DNA of 64,000 bases from Symbiodinium natans (taxonomy: Eukaryota > Sar > Dinophyceae > Suessiales > Symbiodiniaceae), in the NCBI GenBank assembly GCA_905221605.1, contig CAJNDS010000175.1, positions 141,828 through 205,827 of the forward strand, in the 5' to 3' direction. Each line of letters begins with the position of its first letter. The stretch's first letter is position 1. Under the pieces are notes generated by a model. The model was not told the DNA's origin. It did no database searches and saw only the letters and a program-made list of their open reading frames with translations. Of this stretch, positions 10,602 to 23,089 are shown one piece after another. Made by a program: the position numbers and the translations under genes.

Positions 10602-11447
10602 GTTGTGGCTGTGTGGGTACATCGGACGAGCCAGGTGCTAAATACTCCCCAATGGCTGTTGTTCCGGATCGCCGCGCGCTCTATGACTTCGATTGGCAAG
10701 GCTGGGGGTTTAGCGACGCTCATCGGTGCTCAGCGTTGTATGGACGCGAGCTGTCACTAGCTAGCACTCATCCGTGTTTCACACATGGCGGATGGCATGA
10801 TGTCCCTGACGCAGGTGTGAAGCCTCCAGACCATCACTTGAAAGATCTTGTGATCTACGAGACTCATGTGCGAGGATTTACGCGGATTCTGGGTCTGCAT
10901 GGTTTGAGAATGGCCATGCAGCTAGTTGCAATAGCGCATCTCCTTGTATAGCTGATTGACAGTCATGGCATGCCATGACAGTTGTGGTGTTGAAATCCGA
11001 GGAATCCAGACAGCAAGCTGCAAGACTGGGACTCCACGGCAGGTACATTCCTAGGCAGGTCCACAAGTTTGTACTGTCGTTCAATGCTGAGCAGTATAGA
11101 ACATATAGAAATCTTTGTAGGCTTCATACAAAAGATCCCTCATCTGCTGAAGCTCGGCGTGAATGCAGTAGAGTTCCATCCTCAGCTCGCAGTTGACAGC
11201 TGGGAGGGTCTAGTCTAGTCCGAATGTCTGCAAGGGATTGCTCAGGCTACTGCCTGTCTACGAGTTCGATGAGACTGCGTGTCCCAGGACTGTGAAGGTT
11301 TTTGCGTCCAGACTTGCTGGGTGCTCTCACAAACGCATGGTGCGCGCGGGACGTCACGCCAGCGAAAAGAATTGCTGAAGTGCTTCAAAAAACGTATGAA
11401 TCCTTTCCAAGCTGTCCTGTAAGTGCTGTGTCGCAAAGGGAGGCGGG

Positions 11448-11483
<36 letters not shown>

Positions 11484-14400
11484 AGTTTGCTTTACAGTAT
11501 ATCATGCCGTCACGGAAAAGTGCTTCCAAACCCGTTATGCGAGTGAGGTTTTCCTCCGAAGTATTCTTGGAATTCAAAAAGCATGTAAGGGAAAGTGCGT
11601 GGACCAGCATGGAAGAGCTTTAGAGTAGGAGATCTTTGCATTGAACGAAGGTAAAGTAAACACCGAGAGAGAAAGATTAACATCTACGAAACGCAACAAC
11701 ATCCTCTTTGGAACACATATGACTGCATCGAAGAGCCCCATCTAAATTGAAAAAGTCCACGGGACCCAGGCGGGATTTGGAGCGAGGCGAGACCCATCCA
11801 GAGCCCAAATCCAGAGCCCAAATGAAGGAAAGTGGGTCCTTGCCACATTCTCGACACGGGCGTCAATGGCAGGAGCATGATCAAGTACGGAATGTGCACC
11901 TAAGCGAAATTCAACATCCTTGGAACGGACGCACAAAGGCAACCCATCGAACAACCTTGTCCACTTGCAGCGAAATGCGAATCCCATAGAACAGGCATAC
12001 GAAGGCATCCGTCCAAGGCCGAATAGCAGGAAACTGCTACGTCTTCGCGACATGAAAAGCAGTGTAAACCTCAAAAGGTGCACAGGACGTCGGTGGGTGA
12101 AGGCGATGACTTGGTACCTTCCGCGAGGCCAAACTCATGTTTTTTTACTATTTGCGATGTCTGTGAAGCCTCTTGACGTCTCCGCGGCCAAGCATCAACA
12201 GTGTTCCTATGACCTATGTCTTGCCAATGCAAGTCGTTTTTGATGGCTGCCAAGTTTTTGTTGACGGGCAAAGAAACTAAAGAAAGGTTTTGATTGCAAA
12301 TAATGTGCGTGGATTGGTTTTCCGAACAGTCACGCCTGACAGGACGTCAAGCGGCCAGTAGTCCAAAGCCATTGAATGGCCCAACCGTGATTTGTTTGAG
12401 TTCTTTCCTTTTCGCTGTATCACGAAGGAAGAATCCAGAGAATGGGGAACAGCTCTGCCATTTCTGGGGATATTCCACAGCGTCTCGGCATTGCATAGAC
12501 TGGACAAGCCTGGACAGTGTCATTTTTCAATCATCATCAAACCCATCATGTCACAACGCAATACAACACACATCTCCTTCATGTTTCTGGTAAGATTGCT
12601 ACTTCCAGCTGGAGCAAGGTCAACTTCTATGTTCCAATGCAGCGTTTCTCCTCCAGACGCTTAGTGCAACGCTGCAACGGCATGCTGCCAGCCACTGGCC
12701 TTGTATGCTGAAGTTGAGAAGTTGTGCATGTCTAGAGAATCTCAGGAGATCGGATTGGCGCCGCTATAGTCGGTTTCAAGACAATGGTGAGAAGCGCGGC
12801 ATAACATGTGTGGTGTGTGGGCTTTCGTTGACCTGTTCGGGACCTGGGAACCGCATACCGAGGAGAGCTTCACCGTCAGGGCATCGAAGTGATTCTGGAT
12901 GTGGTTTTCAATCACACGGCTGAAGGCGGAAATGTTGGCACCTCTTATCACCTCTTCATTTTTGATTTTGTCACTGACCTTTCCATCTCTTGGTCCAGTA
13001 GCGGCAGGAAGCGCAATGCTACCGGAGCCAACAAAACCAGCAGCACAGCAGGGGCAAGCGCCGAAAGGCAGAAGCAGGGCACAGAAGTGACCGAAGAAGG
13101 GAAGTGAAGAAACACGAATGCCACATACCGAAAGCGGACAAAGTGCAAAGAACAGCAGCAGTCAGTTCCAGTCCAGGAGATGTGCATCACAAACGCAGCC
13201 ATGATGCCCGGTGTCAGACTGAGCAGTATTCCGAGCATGTCACGCAGGCAGTCGTCTGCCGTGCCACATCTTTGTTAGCCTCGAAGCCCGTCAAAAGGAT
13301 TACATACATGTGTTTTTGTCGTTGTTACGTGCCTCGGCCCTCACATTGTTCAGGTCCTTGGAACTTATCAAGATGTACCATCTTCGTTCTTGCTGCCCGG
13401 GTATATACCCACTTGCAACTTGCGACGAGAACACTAAGCTTACTCCCCCTCCAGCATTCCTTAGCCTTCCAGATCCGCACAGTTTCAAAGTCGGAGGATC
13501 TCCCACGCTCCTGGCCAGCGTGCCCCTTCAGAAACCAGGTTGACAGAGCACTTGAGTATTACCGGGCGGGGGGGGTCCCACTTTACGCCTCCAATTGTAG
13601 CAGAACTTTTCTTGAAAAGGTGGTGACACAATGCAGCACAAAGTGAGGTTTCTGTAGATTGCACATATTCGCCCTGCCCACGTTTGCTCTGCACAGGTGC
13701 GTGGGGCGAGCACTACTGGCATAGCTGGGCTGCCATTGCCAAAAACCGCTATTACATTCTCAGTCATGGCCAGGATACGAATTACACAGGCACATCTTGG
13801 CCTTTGCAGTCGGCAGTGTCCTCACAGGAGCTGCAATGCACGCTTGCCTTTGAAGGTTGCGGAAACACTGTCAGCGCCAACGACCCCATGGCCTCCGACT
13901 GGATTGTAGATTGCCTTTGTTGCTTGGCATGTGAATCCTTCCGAATTTAATGTTATCTTTGTCAATGCTGGGCCATGCGTCACATTTATAATCAGCCCGC
14001 GTGGGATGGCTGACTTGTAATAGATCTTTCAATGCCGCCACAACAACAATAAGGTTCGGGAGAAAATCGAAAATGCGAGACAACGAACAACTGTAAAGAA
14101 AGACGAATCTAACTCGATACCCGCACACAATTCTGGAGACACGCCGATCTCACAATTAAGTGGTTACTCCAGATCTGCAACGTGGTGTTCGTGCCAACGA
14201 TCACCGGTGGGGATCTCCAGCCCAAAGCCATAGTTGCGCCAAAATGCTGGCCAATCAATAATTCCGGAGTACGTGCACTAGCCAAAAACGTTTCAACCAT
14301 GCTTTTGCGCATGTCGGGGTTACAAGGTGCCGGGTTCGTCCCAGGCGACGCTGGTCTGAACAGTGTTCAGTCCCACAGATCCCCCAACAGCGAAGCACGA

Positions 14401-17400
14401 AGCAGCCACCCTTTCACAAGCCAGCAGCGAACCGGCGTTCATAGAGGAAGAAACTATCGAGGCACTGTGCTTGCCACTTTCAGGCGCACTCAGTAAGCTA
14501 GTGGGATCTGCACAGAAAAGAACAACAATAGAAGGGAGAAAGAAGTGAGAAAAAGGCGAGTCCTCGCTATGGCATCATGGGTTAATTCTAGCCTGCCAAT
14601 CAAGGTTCCACTCATCTAGGCTTTGGTTTCGACCCGCAGAACTTGTCTCCGCATGGAAATCAAGCCTGTTAGTACAAAATGTACAGCTTCTTGCGTTTCC
14701 AAGTTGGTATATGCACCACATCACGACTATTACGTAACCGGTGTGGGGTTTCTTGAAGTGCTCCCAGGACCCCGTGTGTTGTTGTGGATACTTTTTGCTG
14801 TGTGTGCTTTCTCGTTAGGTGGGGGGCGCCCCGTAAGCAAGTAATTTATTGGGCCCGCGCCTGCAGCAGAAAAACGCGCCAGCAAAAATAATATGTCCCC
14901 CGCACCCTCGGACTTCACGGAGCTCGCCGGGACCATGTTTTCCCGCAACTTGCCTGCATCTTGGACGAAGCAAGCGCCAACAAAAACAGCCCCCCGACCC
15001 CCCCCCCCCCGCCCCCCCAGGCAGGCAGAAGAAAAGAGCGCACATGCACCAGCAAACAAGCACCCTGCAACAAAATCAAGCCCGCCTTCACCGGCCCTAC
15101 CAGATCCTGGCGCTCAGACCCCCACCTCGTCCCGCCTCGAAAGTTTTCTGTGCCGATCCAAATTAGCCGGAAAGGGTGACTTGGACCACGGGCTCGAGAT
15201 TTGATGAGACACTTGATGATACTGCACAATACTGCACAACGATGATGCTAGACGTTTGACTTTGTGCGTCTGCTAGAATCGACGAGTCCTTTTCCAGCAT
15301 GAAAGCCTATGTCCCACAATCCGCCCACGATCCAGGGCAGAAGCGTCGATGCATCAAGCTTAATAAGCTTAAGTAATTTGCAACTAATTGGTCAACGCAT
15401 CAACGGATCCTAAGGTTACTGGGTGGACGAAATGCACGTGGATGGGTTCAGGTTTGATCTAGCATCCGCACTGACGCGTGGAGGGGACGGCAAGGCCGGG
15501 GTCACAGTCTCAGCGAGGCATCCAGGTCATCCAGGTTCGGAGATTCGGAACGGAATCAGCGATTTCAGCGATTAATCAACAAGTCTCTGTTGAGAGCAGG
15601 TTTCCATGGATCCCTTGCTCATGCGAAAAATGGCTCAAGAGCCCAAGCTGCAGATCCGAGGCTGCATTTAAGGAAATACTAGGGAGGAGAGACCAAAGGA
15701 CGGTTCTTAGGCTCCGCAACGCAAGCACCTGCAACGCTTGCCGTGTTGGGCCGCGCAGGGCACACGCCCAAAGAAGAATCCTTTCAAGCCAAGCTCCCTC
15801 TGTCGGCGGTTGTCAGGGTTCAGAATGTGTTCTTTGAGGTTTGATACCTTAAAGAGTCGCTGCACCTGGATGGCTCACAGACACAACGTTGATGTCCTTC
15901 AACACGATAATCCACATGCGACTATCACGAAATCTGCGTTCCGTGTGGTCTCTCTCGGGTTGCTCTGAGTGCTGCTGGAGAAAAATGCCCCCCGGCCCCC
16001 AAGTCTCATATGTAATCTCATATAACAATATGATAGCTTTATGCCTGACGCATCATGACGCCGTTTCTGCAGAACTTATTTGTCGCAATTGTCGGGTTGG
16101 CTTTCTTGTGTGTTTACTCCATTCGGCCGCGAACTTGAGGAGAGCCAAATTCATCGCAGAGGCTTGGGATTGCTCCTGGCCGGACGGCTCCCCGTCAATG
16201 GAGTATATGGAGTTACTCTTAGGGAGTTGAAGAGATGGCACACAGAGTGGATAGATGCGTTGATGATCGCGATCGACACGGGAAGGTTATTTGGTTGGCA
16301 AGTTTCCATCTGGTGGACCACCAAGATGGGCTGAGTGGAGCCTTGGGAATTGTTGTTGCCATGTCAAAAATCAATCGGATCGGCGTGAAGGCCACAGAGG
16401 TCACTGCATGCGTTAGTCTCCGAGGAATGGCATCTTTCGCGACACCATTCGGTGTTTCATTAAAGGTGATGCGGGGAAAAAAGGTGATTTCGCGACAAGG
16501 CAGGACCTAACTTGGGTTAAACGCACGACCTGAGTTTTTGTTTGGTTGTTGCGGACCTTGAAACGTGTGACCGGTACTTTTGTGTTGCGGTACATATGTT
16601 TGGTATTGTTTGGTACTTCTGTGTTTTTGGTCCCCGGCTCAGAGTCCTCTGAGGGTGCCCGGGGCAGTATCCTGGTTTGGGAGCCACTGAACCACCACTT
16701 AGCCTCGGTTGCGCCATTGGGGCACGGAATGAAGTGGACGACATGTACTTCACCTTAATAACACAAACCCAAGAAACCTACAAGAGGTCGATGCTTGTTG
16801 GTAATCCAAAGGATGTAGCAGACGCAGCGAACCCTAACTCCCAGCAGCGGGCACTATGGCTACTGGGAGTCAGGAAGCTCTGAGCCCTGAAAGGAGTCAC
16901 TCTGTGCTGCGCTGCTGCGAGCCCTCCCTAAGACGGGGGGACCCGAGTTACAAGCCCTCAAACCCAAAAAGGAAACCCCCAAAACCCTAAGCCAAAAAAC
17001 AGACGCCTAGAAGCCCACACAAAGCCGCAATTTGGAACTGGCGGGCCCACTTGCGCCGCTTGCTTTGCTCGAAGTATCGCTATGATTTTGAGCGCTTCGC
17101 AGCTTAGCGCTTGCACGTGCTTTGGTGCTTTGCAGGATTTGCGGCAGCTCCGACCTTTTCAAGCACAACGGGCGAAAACCTTTCCATTCAATCAACTTCA
17201 TCACGGCCCACGATGGATTTACGCTGAAGGTTGCCGAAGTGAGATGCACACGGTAGTTGCGCGTAGCAGCACAGCAACATCCTTTATAACGTGGGGGATG
17301 TGCTCGGCGTATTCAGGACTTGGTCTCCTACAATGGGAAACACAACGCTTGCAATGGTGAAAACAGCGGAGACGACCACAACAACTCCTGGAACTGTGGT

Positions 17401-18856
17401 CACGAGGGTGAGACAGGCAGAGCTGCTACATGCTGAATGTGCCGGTGTTGTTTTTGTTCTCGTACTCAGATGTACAAACCATGCTTCTGTATAGAGGCGA
17501 CGGGAACGTCAAGCACCTCCGCAACAGACAGATGAGGAACTTTTTGGTGGCTTTGTTCATGAGTGCTGGAACTCCGATGATACTTGGCAAAACCGACTCA
17601 ACCAACCAACGCACCCACCCATCCACCCACCCACCCACACCCACCCTCCCACACAGACATTATCAATGGCGCACGGCATCTAAGAAACTAAGGATTCTCT
17701 ACGGTGATGAGTATGGGCGATCGCAGAGGGGTTGCAACAATGGTTGGTGTCAGGATGCTCGCTGCTGGTTTTCCTGGAGATGCTTGGTTTGCATGTGGCG
17801 TGTTCACCGTGTTCACTGTGTTCACCGTGTTCACCGCTGCCTGCCAACAGACACAGGTTGTGCCTTGAAAACTGCCGCAAGGCGACGCAGAGCGAGAGGA
17901 GAACCAGCTCAACCGCTTCGTGCGTTTGCTGATCTCCTTGAGGAGACGTGTCAGCCTGTGGCACCCGCGCCCGGCAGCAGGGTTCCCTTCAGCGATCTTC
18001 TTCCTGCTGACTGCACTGCCAACTGTGCAGGAAGCAATACTCCGGAATCTTCAACCGGACTGAGTTCATGTCGAACAAGGTGCGGGAACTGGCCCAGCTC
18101 TGAATATTCTTTTCGATTGGCCTTTGATGAGACCTGTGGTGAAAGGACATTTGGTGGCGCGTTCATTGGGACGATCCTTACAACTACATCTGCTATGTCT
18201 TGCATGACCATCAGGTGCGGTGCCCGTGCGACGGGTAGACTTGGAAGCATGCCGTGCATTCAGGCGACCGGAAAGGGGTACGCTGGACTCCTAGTTGCCT
18301 TCAATGCGGGCCACGAGGCCACCGTTCTGTACAGTAGGTGCAGATTAATATTCCACTGACCGATGGCAGGTGCGGTCCTGTGATTTGCCGACAGACAAGC
18401 CATGGTACCGCACCGAGACAGCAATCTATGACTTAGACTCCAAGGCTTCAAGGCTTCAAGGGATCTTGGACCAACGACAGCCATTGGCTTCCGACTCATG
18501 CCTACGAGCACGAATGAAAGTTATGCGTAAGTTATGCAAGGCATCATCGACACCAACCTGGCGCCGCCCAAAGACATCTGCGAGGACGAGGCCTCCTCGA
18601 CGAAGATCGGCTCACACAATTACGTCATGCACCCCGGCAATGGATTGGCATGAAGTGATTTCAGGTTTTGCGATGTCCGGTGACCCCCATCATGCCGAGG
18701 CAGCCGTACAGCTGCATTGTGCTGAAGACCTACTCAGACAAATCGCTGCTCGGCTGTGTGCTTCTCTCCGTGTGGTTGGCTGTGGTAGACAGAAATCCGA
18801 GGTCCATCAAGCAGTTTGCAACAGCTGATGCCGAGTACGGTGCCCATCAGGAGTGA
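10602..18856 (+). CDS. Isoamylase-type starch/glycogen debranching enzyme (GH13), at least 16 exons
   Basis: Hydrolyses alpha-1,6 branch points of starch or glycogen. Exons read: 10602-10700 (YSPMAVVPD...YDFDWQ); 10815-10884 ([17 protein letters not shown]); 11121 to about 11180 ([16 protein letters not shown]); about 12863-12928 ([18 protein letters not shown]13 region I); 13697-13799; 13856-13918 ([20 protein letters not shown]); 15415-15494 ([17 protein letters not shown], nucleophile Asp); 15600 to about 15653; 16144-16186 ([14 protein letters not shown], acid/base Glu); 16286-16337 ([17 protein letters not shown]); 16425-16499 ([15 protein letters not shown]); 17136-17229 ([13 protein letters not shown], third catalytic Asp); 17317-17416; 17497 to about 17591; about 17691-17757 (GDEYGRSQ); 17882 to about 17947. 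C-terminal pieces follow at about 18277-18340 ([16 protein letters not shown]), 18540-18640 and to the stop near 18856, where [12 protein letters not shown] leads into a hydrophobic tail. All catalytic residues are kept, so the enzyme is probably active. N-terminal exons are missing. A CACCC-rich microsatellite lies in the intron at about 17600-17645. Confidence 0.9.
11390..11560. repeat. Intronic poly-G run with repeat flanks
   Basis: A G run of about 35 bases (about 11,447-11,481) within an isoamylase intron. It is flanked by 'gtatgaatcctttccaa' and 'cttccaaacccgttatgcgag', words that resemble the repeat at 715-1065. Confidence 0.6.
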
Positions 18857-18859
18857 AGT

Positions 18860-19665
18860 GTCTGTCGACACTGCGCTTTCCACGAATGTCGAGCCAGGAC
18901 ATCAACCTGCACATGAAGGAAATCATCAGACGGCGTATGTCCATGGAGTTCACTTCAAGCTTGGGAACTCCAACTTTACAAGACGTGGGCCGCATGACAA
19001 GAATGATGCAATGATGCAACAAGCCATTGTGTTGTGTTGTGACTGTACTGTGATCCATGGCTCCTCCCAAAAGTGAAAGTGTGTGTGAGCAACCCAACTG
19101 AGTAACCTTCCTGGAGTCTGCACCCCGCACTTGTCAAAGTCTGTCAGCGCAGTCCTTCAACAAGGGGCAGCGACTGAGACATCTAAACCACAGATGTATG
19201 CCAGATAATATGTGAAATTGACGTCAAATCCGAAAGCGAAGGTCGAAAGCAAAGTGACGCAGCAATGGAGCGCGTGCAGTCCATGGTCCGAATGCGGTCC
19301 TTGATGTCAGGCCTGTAGCTGTAGTTCTTGCAATGTTTCGCAATGTTTGCACACTTTTTTCCCAGTTTCATGGAAACTCCATTCAAGTTGGCAGGAGCTT
19401 TTCTGGAGGCCTTGGGAGAGGAGGACGTGGTCAGCAAACAAGAGGTGTCGTTCGAACCACCCAAGCGACAGGCCGCCAGTTGTCAAAAAACTGGTTTGGC
19501 AGAGGAACACAGACCACCAGGTTCCAAATAATTAGTGGACTCGGTTTGCGCGCGTTTCTATCTTTTGAGGATGTCCCAGATTCACCGCCCAGCATGCGTT
19601 TTGGACATACTTTTATTTTAAGGGGCTGCGCCCATGGGCGGGCAGCGCAGGCAGAAGCGCGGGGC
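18860..19665. other. Intergenic, no gene seen
   Basis: Downstream of the isoamylase stop. I see no motif, repeat or exon-like frame that I can support. Confidence 0.4.
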
Positions 19666-19669
19666 GAGC

Positions 19670-19850
19670 AGTTTCTAAGCATTTTGAGGCCCCTAATCTC
19701 TAAGCGTTTGAGGCTCCTCAACCCCCTCAAAGTTTCCAAGCATTTTCAGGCCCCTAAACTCCCTTCAAATCTCTAAGCGTTTGAGGCTCCTAGACTCCCT
19801 TAAAGTTTCTAAGCACTTCATAAGGCCCCTAAACTCCCCTTTTCCTAGCC
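19670..19850. repeat. Degenerate repeat of about 35 bp
   Basis: Five or so loose units containing 'tctaagcgtttgaggc' or 'taagcattttcaggcc' followed by 'ccctaaactccct(t)caaa'. It contains CCTAAA words but is not a telomere array. Confidence 0.7.
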
Positions 19851-20374
19851 CCGCGCTTAGACACATCGCTTATGCCCGCCCTTTGGGGGGCATCATGCTC
19901 CTGATGCGCCCCCGGGGTCCCGCCCCGGGAGCCGCTGATGCTCCTGATGCGCGCCTGGGGGTCCCGGGCTGGACCCGCTGATGCTCATGATGCGCGCCCT
20001 CTGGGGGCCTCCGTGGCGACGCAAAAAACCACGAAAAAAAAACCGTTCACCGGCGGCACGCGGGGGTCGGCGGCACTGGCGTTCGGCCTAATTCTGCTTC
20101 GCAGAAGGCCAGAGGCCAGCAAGGCTATTCCCGGGACGACCCGGGCTAAAAGGTCCGCCAATGCTCGGTCCTTGGGGACCTCGCGCTGCCCGATTTAATG
20201 GCTACCGCCAGTGCCGCCGACCCCCTCCAAGGGGGGCCAAGGCACTGTGGGCTCCGGCCGCGGATTATGTATATATATATATATAGATATATGCGCAGGG
20301 CTTGGTCAGGTTGTAGAGTTCAGGGGGGCGAAACATGGAGCCCTGATGCGCAGGGAGTTCGGGCTAAACCCCAA

Positions 20375-20520
20375 ATCTAAAACCGCAAACCGCAAACCCG
20401 AAACCCGCAACCCTGAAACCCCAAACCCCCAAACCCTAAACCCCCGTAACCAGGAGACTTGAACCTGAGGCCTCGACGTACACCCCAAACTCGAAACCAC
20501 AAACCCGAACCCCTAAACCG
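20375..20520. repeat. Degenerate telomere-like heptamers, CCCTAAA orientation
   Basis: Runs such as 'aaaccccaaacccccaaacc' and 'ccctaaacccccg', with a second short patch near 20,480-20,520. The orientation is opposite to that of the right-hand telomere blocks. Decayed interstitial repeat. Confidence 0.6.
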
Positions 20521-20559
20521 CCGTGGCGGCGGAGACCATGGCGGAAGCGCCGAGCCGCC

Positions 20560-22610
20560 CAGTCAGGGTTTGGGATGCCGAGGAGGAGGGTTTGCAGATT
20601 TTCGGGGATAATGGAGGGTTGAGGCAGCCGAGACTGGGGGGCTTGGGCAAGGGGAGAGCGGGAAGGGCGGATGGGCGGGGGGCGGGGTGCGTGGGTGGTG
20701 GGGGTAGAGCAAGCGGGCCAAGCGGGGGAGGTCGAGGGGATGGAGAGTGGGAGCATGGGCCAAGGGGGGAGTAGGCGGAGCTGGAAGGGCGGAGGGCGGA
20801 GCGGGCGGAGGGGGCGGGCATGGATTGGGGCCCTTTAAAGTCAGCTGAGAAGCCACATCCATGGGCCGTGGACCATGAGCCAATGGGGCCAGGAGCCATG
20901 GGTCCAGCAGGGGGCGGGGTGCGTGGGGGGTGTGGGGGTGGGTGGGCCGTGGACCATGAGCCAATGGGGCCAGGAGCCATGGGTTCAGTGTGGGGGTTGG
21001 AAGTGGGGGTGGGGGTTGGGGGTGGGGGTGGAGCCATGACGCCAGGAGCAAGGGGCCCATGACAAGCGCGCGGCGGGGCAGGGTGCGTGCGGGGTGGGGG
21101 TGGGGGTTGCGGGTGGGGGTGGAGCAGCTCAAGGGATGAAGAATGGGATGGGTCCACATGGCGGGGTGCGTGGGGGGCTTGGGCAAGGGGAATGTATGCG
21201 GAGCGGGAAGGGCGGATGGGCGGGGAGCGGGTGCGTGGGTGGTGGGGGTAGGGGCGGAGGGAGCCATGGGGCCAGGAGCCATGGGTCCATGAGGGGCATG
21301 GGCGGCGGGTCGGTCAAGGGGATGGAGAGTGGGAGCATGGAAGGAGAGTGAGCAGGCAGAGCTGGAAGGGCGGAGGGCGGAGCGGGCGGAGCGGGCGGAG
21401 GGCCCGGGCATGCACTCAAACCAGCTGAGAAGCCACGTCCATGGGCCGTGGACCATGAGCCAATGGGGCCAGGAGCCATGGGTCCAGTGATCGGGGGGCG
21501 GGGTGCGTGGGGGGTTGGAAGTGTGGGTGGGGGTGGGGGTTGGGGGTGGGGGTGGAGCAGGGTCGAGGGATGAAGAATGGGACCAGGAGCCATGGGTCCA
21601 TGAGAAGCATGGAGAATGGGACCAGGAGCCATGGGTGGGCAAGGGGAGAGCGGGAAGGGCGGACGGGCGGGGGGTAGAGCAAGCGGGCCAAGCGGGGGAG
21701 GTCGAGGGGATGGAGAGTGGGAGCATGGGCCAAGGGGGGAGTAGGCGGAGCTGGAAGGGCGAGTAGGCGGAGCTGGAAGGGCGAGGGTGCGTGCGGGGGG
21801 GGGGGGGGTTGGGGGGCCATTTGGCAGCCACGCAGGTCGAGGGATGAAGAATGGGAGGGTGGAGTGGGCGGAGTGGGCGGAGGGCCCGGGCATGCACTGG
21901 GGCCCTTTAAAGTCAGCTGAGAAGCCACATCCATGGGCCGTGGACCATGAGCCAATGGGGCCAGGAGCCATGGGTTCAGTGGGGGGCGGGGTGCGTGGGG
22001 GGTGGGGGTGGGGGAAGATGGGGCCAGGAGCCATGGGTTCAGTGGGGGGGCGGGGTGCGTGGGGGGTGGGGGTGGGGGTTGGGGAATGTATGCGGAGCGG
22101 GAAGGGCGGACGGGCGGGGAGATAAATAGGAGGGATGAAGAATGGGACCAGGAGCCATGGGTCCATGAGAAGCATGGCGGGGTGCGTGGGGGGCTTGGGC
22201 AAGGGGGGGAGTATGCGGAGCGGGAAGGGCGTGCGTGGGTGGTGGGGGTAGGGCAAGCGGGCGGCCATGCACTGGGGGCCGGTCGAGCTTGGGATGAAGA
22301 ATGGGACCAGGAGCCATGGGTCCATGAGAAGCATGGCGGGGTGCGTGGGGGGCTTGGGCAAGGGAAGGAGTATGCGGAGCGGGAAGGGCGGATGGGCGGG
22401 GGGCGGGGTGCGTGGGTGGTGGGGGTAGGGCAAGCGGGCGGGCATGCACTGGGAGGAGCCATGGGTCCATAAGAAGCATGGCGGGGTGCGTGGGGGGCTT
22501 GGGCAAGGGAAGGAGCGGGGGGCGGGGTGCGTGGGTGGTGGGGGTAGGGCAAGCGGGCGGGCATGCACTGGGGGCCGGTCGAGCTTTGGATGGGGTGGAG
22601 TAGGTGGTAG
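20560..22610. repeat. G-rich minisatellite field with higher-order units
   Basis: About 2 kb built from shuffled words: 'gcgtgggtggtgggggtag', 'gggaagggcgga', 'ccaggagccatgggtcca' and 'gaagaatggga'. A longer module, 'agctgagaagccac' followed by 'gggccgtggaccatgagcc', occurs near 20,838, 21,421 and 21,915. G is strongly enriched on the + strand, with many GGGTGGGGG clusters that could form G-quadruplexes. The long Pro-rich frames on the minus strand follow from this composition and are not genes. Confidence 0.9.
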
Positions 22611-23089
22611 GGGCAATGGGTCTTCACTGACGCCGCCCCCCTAGGGGTCGGCGGATAAGAATGTTGGATATAAGATGATATAACAGGCCTTCTAGGAGAA
22701 AGCTCATGCTTGGGATATCGTGGGATATCTACGGTCAGTTGAATGCACGACTGTAGCTCATGTTGGTCCTGGCTGATCGTGGAAGCTACAGGTTGCTACA
22801 CGCTACGCACACACACACACAGACAACTGCATTCAATTCGGGTTCTTCTGTCAGTCCTCGAAGTTGCTGCCGCCGACGCTTCCGATTGGGCCGGCGAAGC
22901 CGGAACTAGGACTGCTCACAGCCCGTGCATGTGTCGTCCCCAAAAACTTAAGCCATGGCATTATGTTTGGGTCAAAGGCCATGTGAAGCATTTTGAAGCC
23001 GACTTATGAATAGAAAGCCTTCGCCAGGATGCAAAGGCACTCAGGCCAGATTGCGGTAGGTTGTGCACAGATGTGTACTGATTGTCGTT

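Noticed and set aside
9969-10622. 217-codon minus-strand frame
   Set aside because: Its Pro runs come from poly-G on the + strand. It overlaps the dispersed palindrome and an isoamylase exon.
16231-16260. RWHTEWID frame as an isoamylase exon
   Set aside because: The true RWAEW lies in the exon 16,286-16,337 and joins in frame to NGIFRD at 16,425, so the earlier resemblance is intronic chance.
20445-20480. tRNA T-arm-like word on the minus strand (GGTTCAAGTCTCC)
   Set aside because: The stem bases do not pair and no acceptor or anticodon arm fits.
20513-22627. Pro-rich minus-strand frames of up to 495 codons
   Set aside because: They overlap each other in different frames and coincide with the G-rich minisatellite. 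No domain is present.
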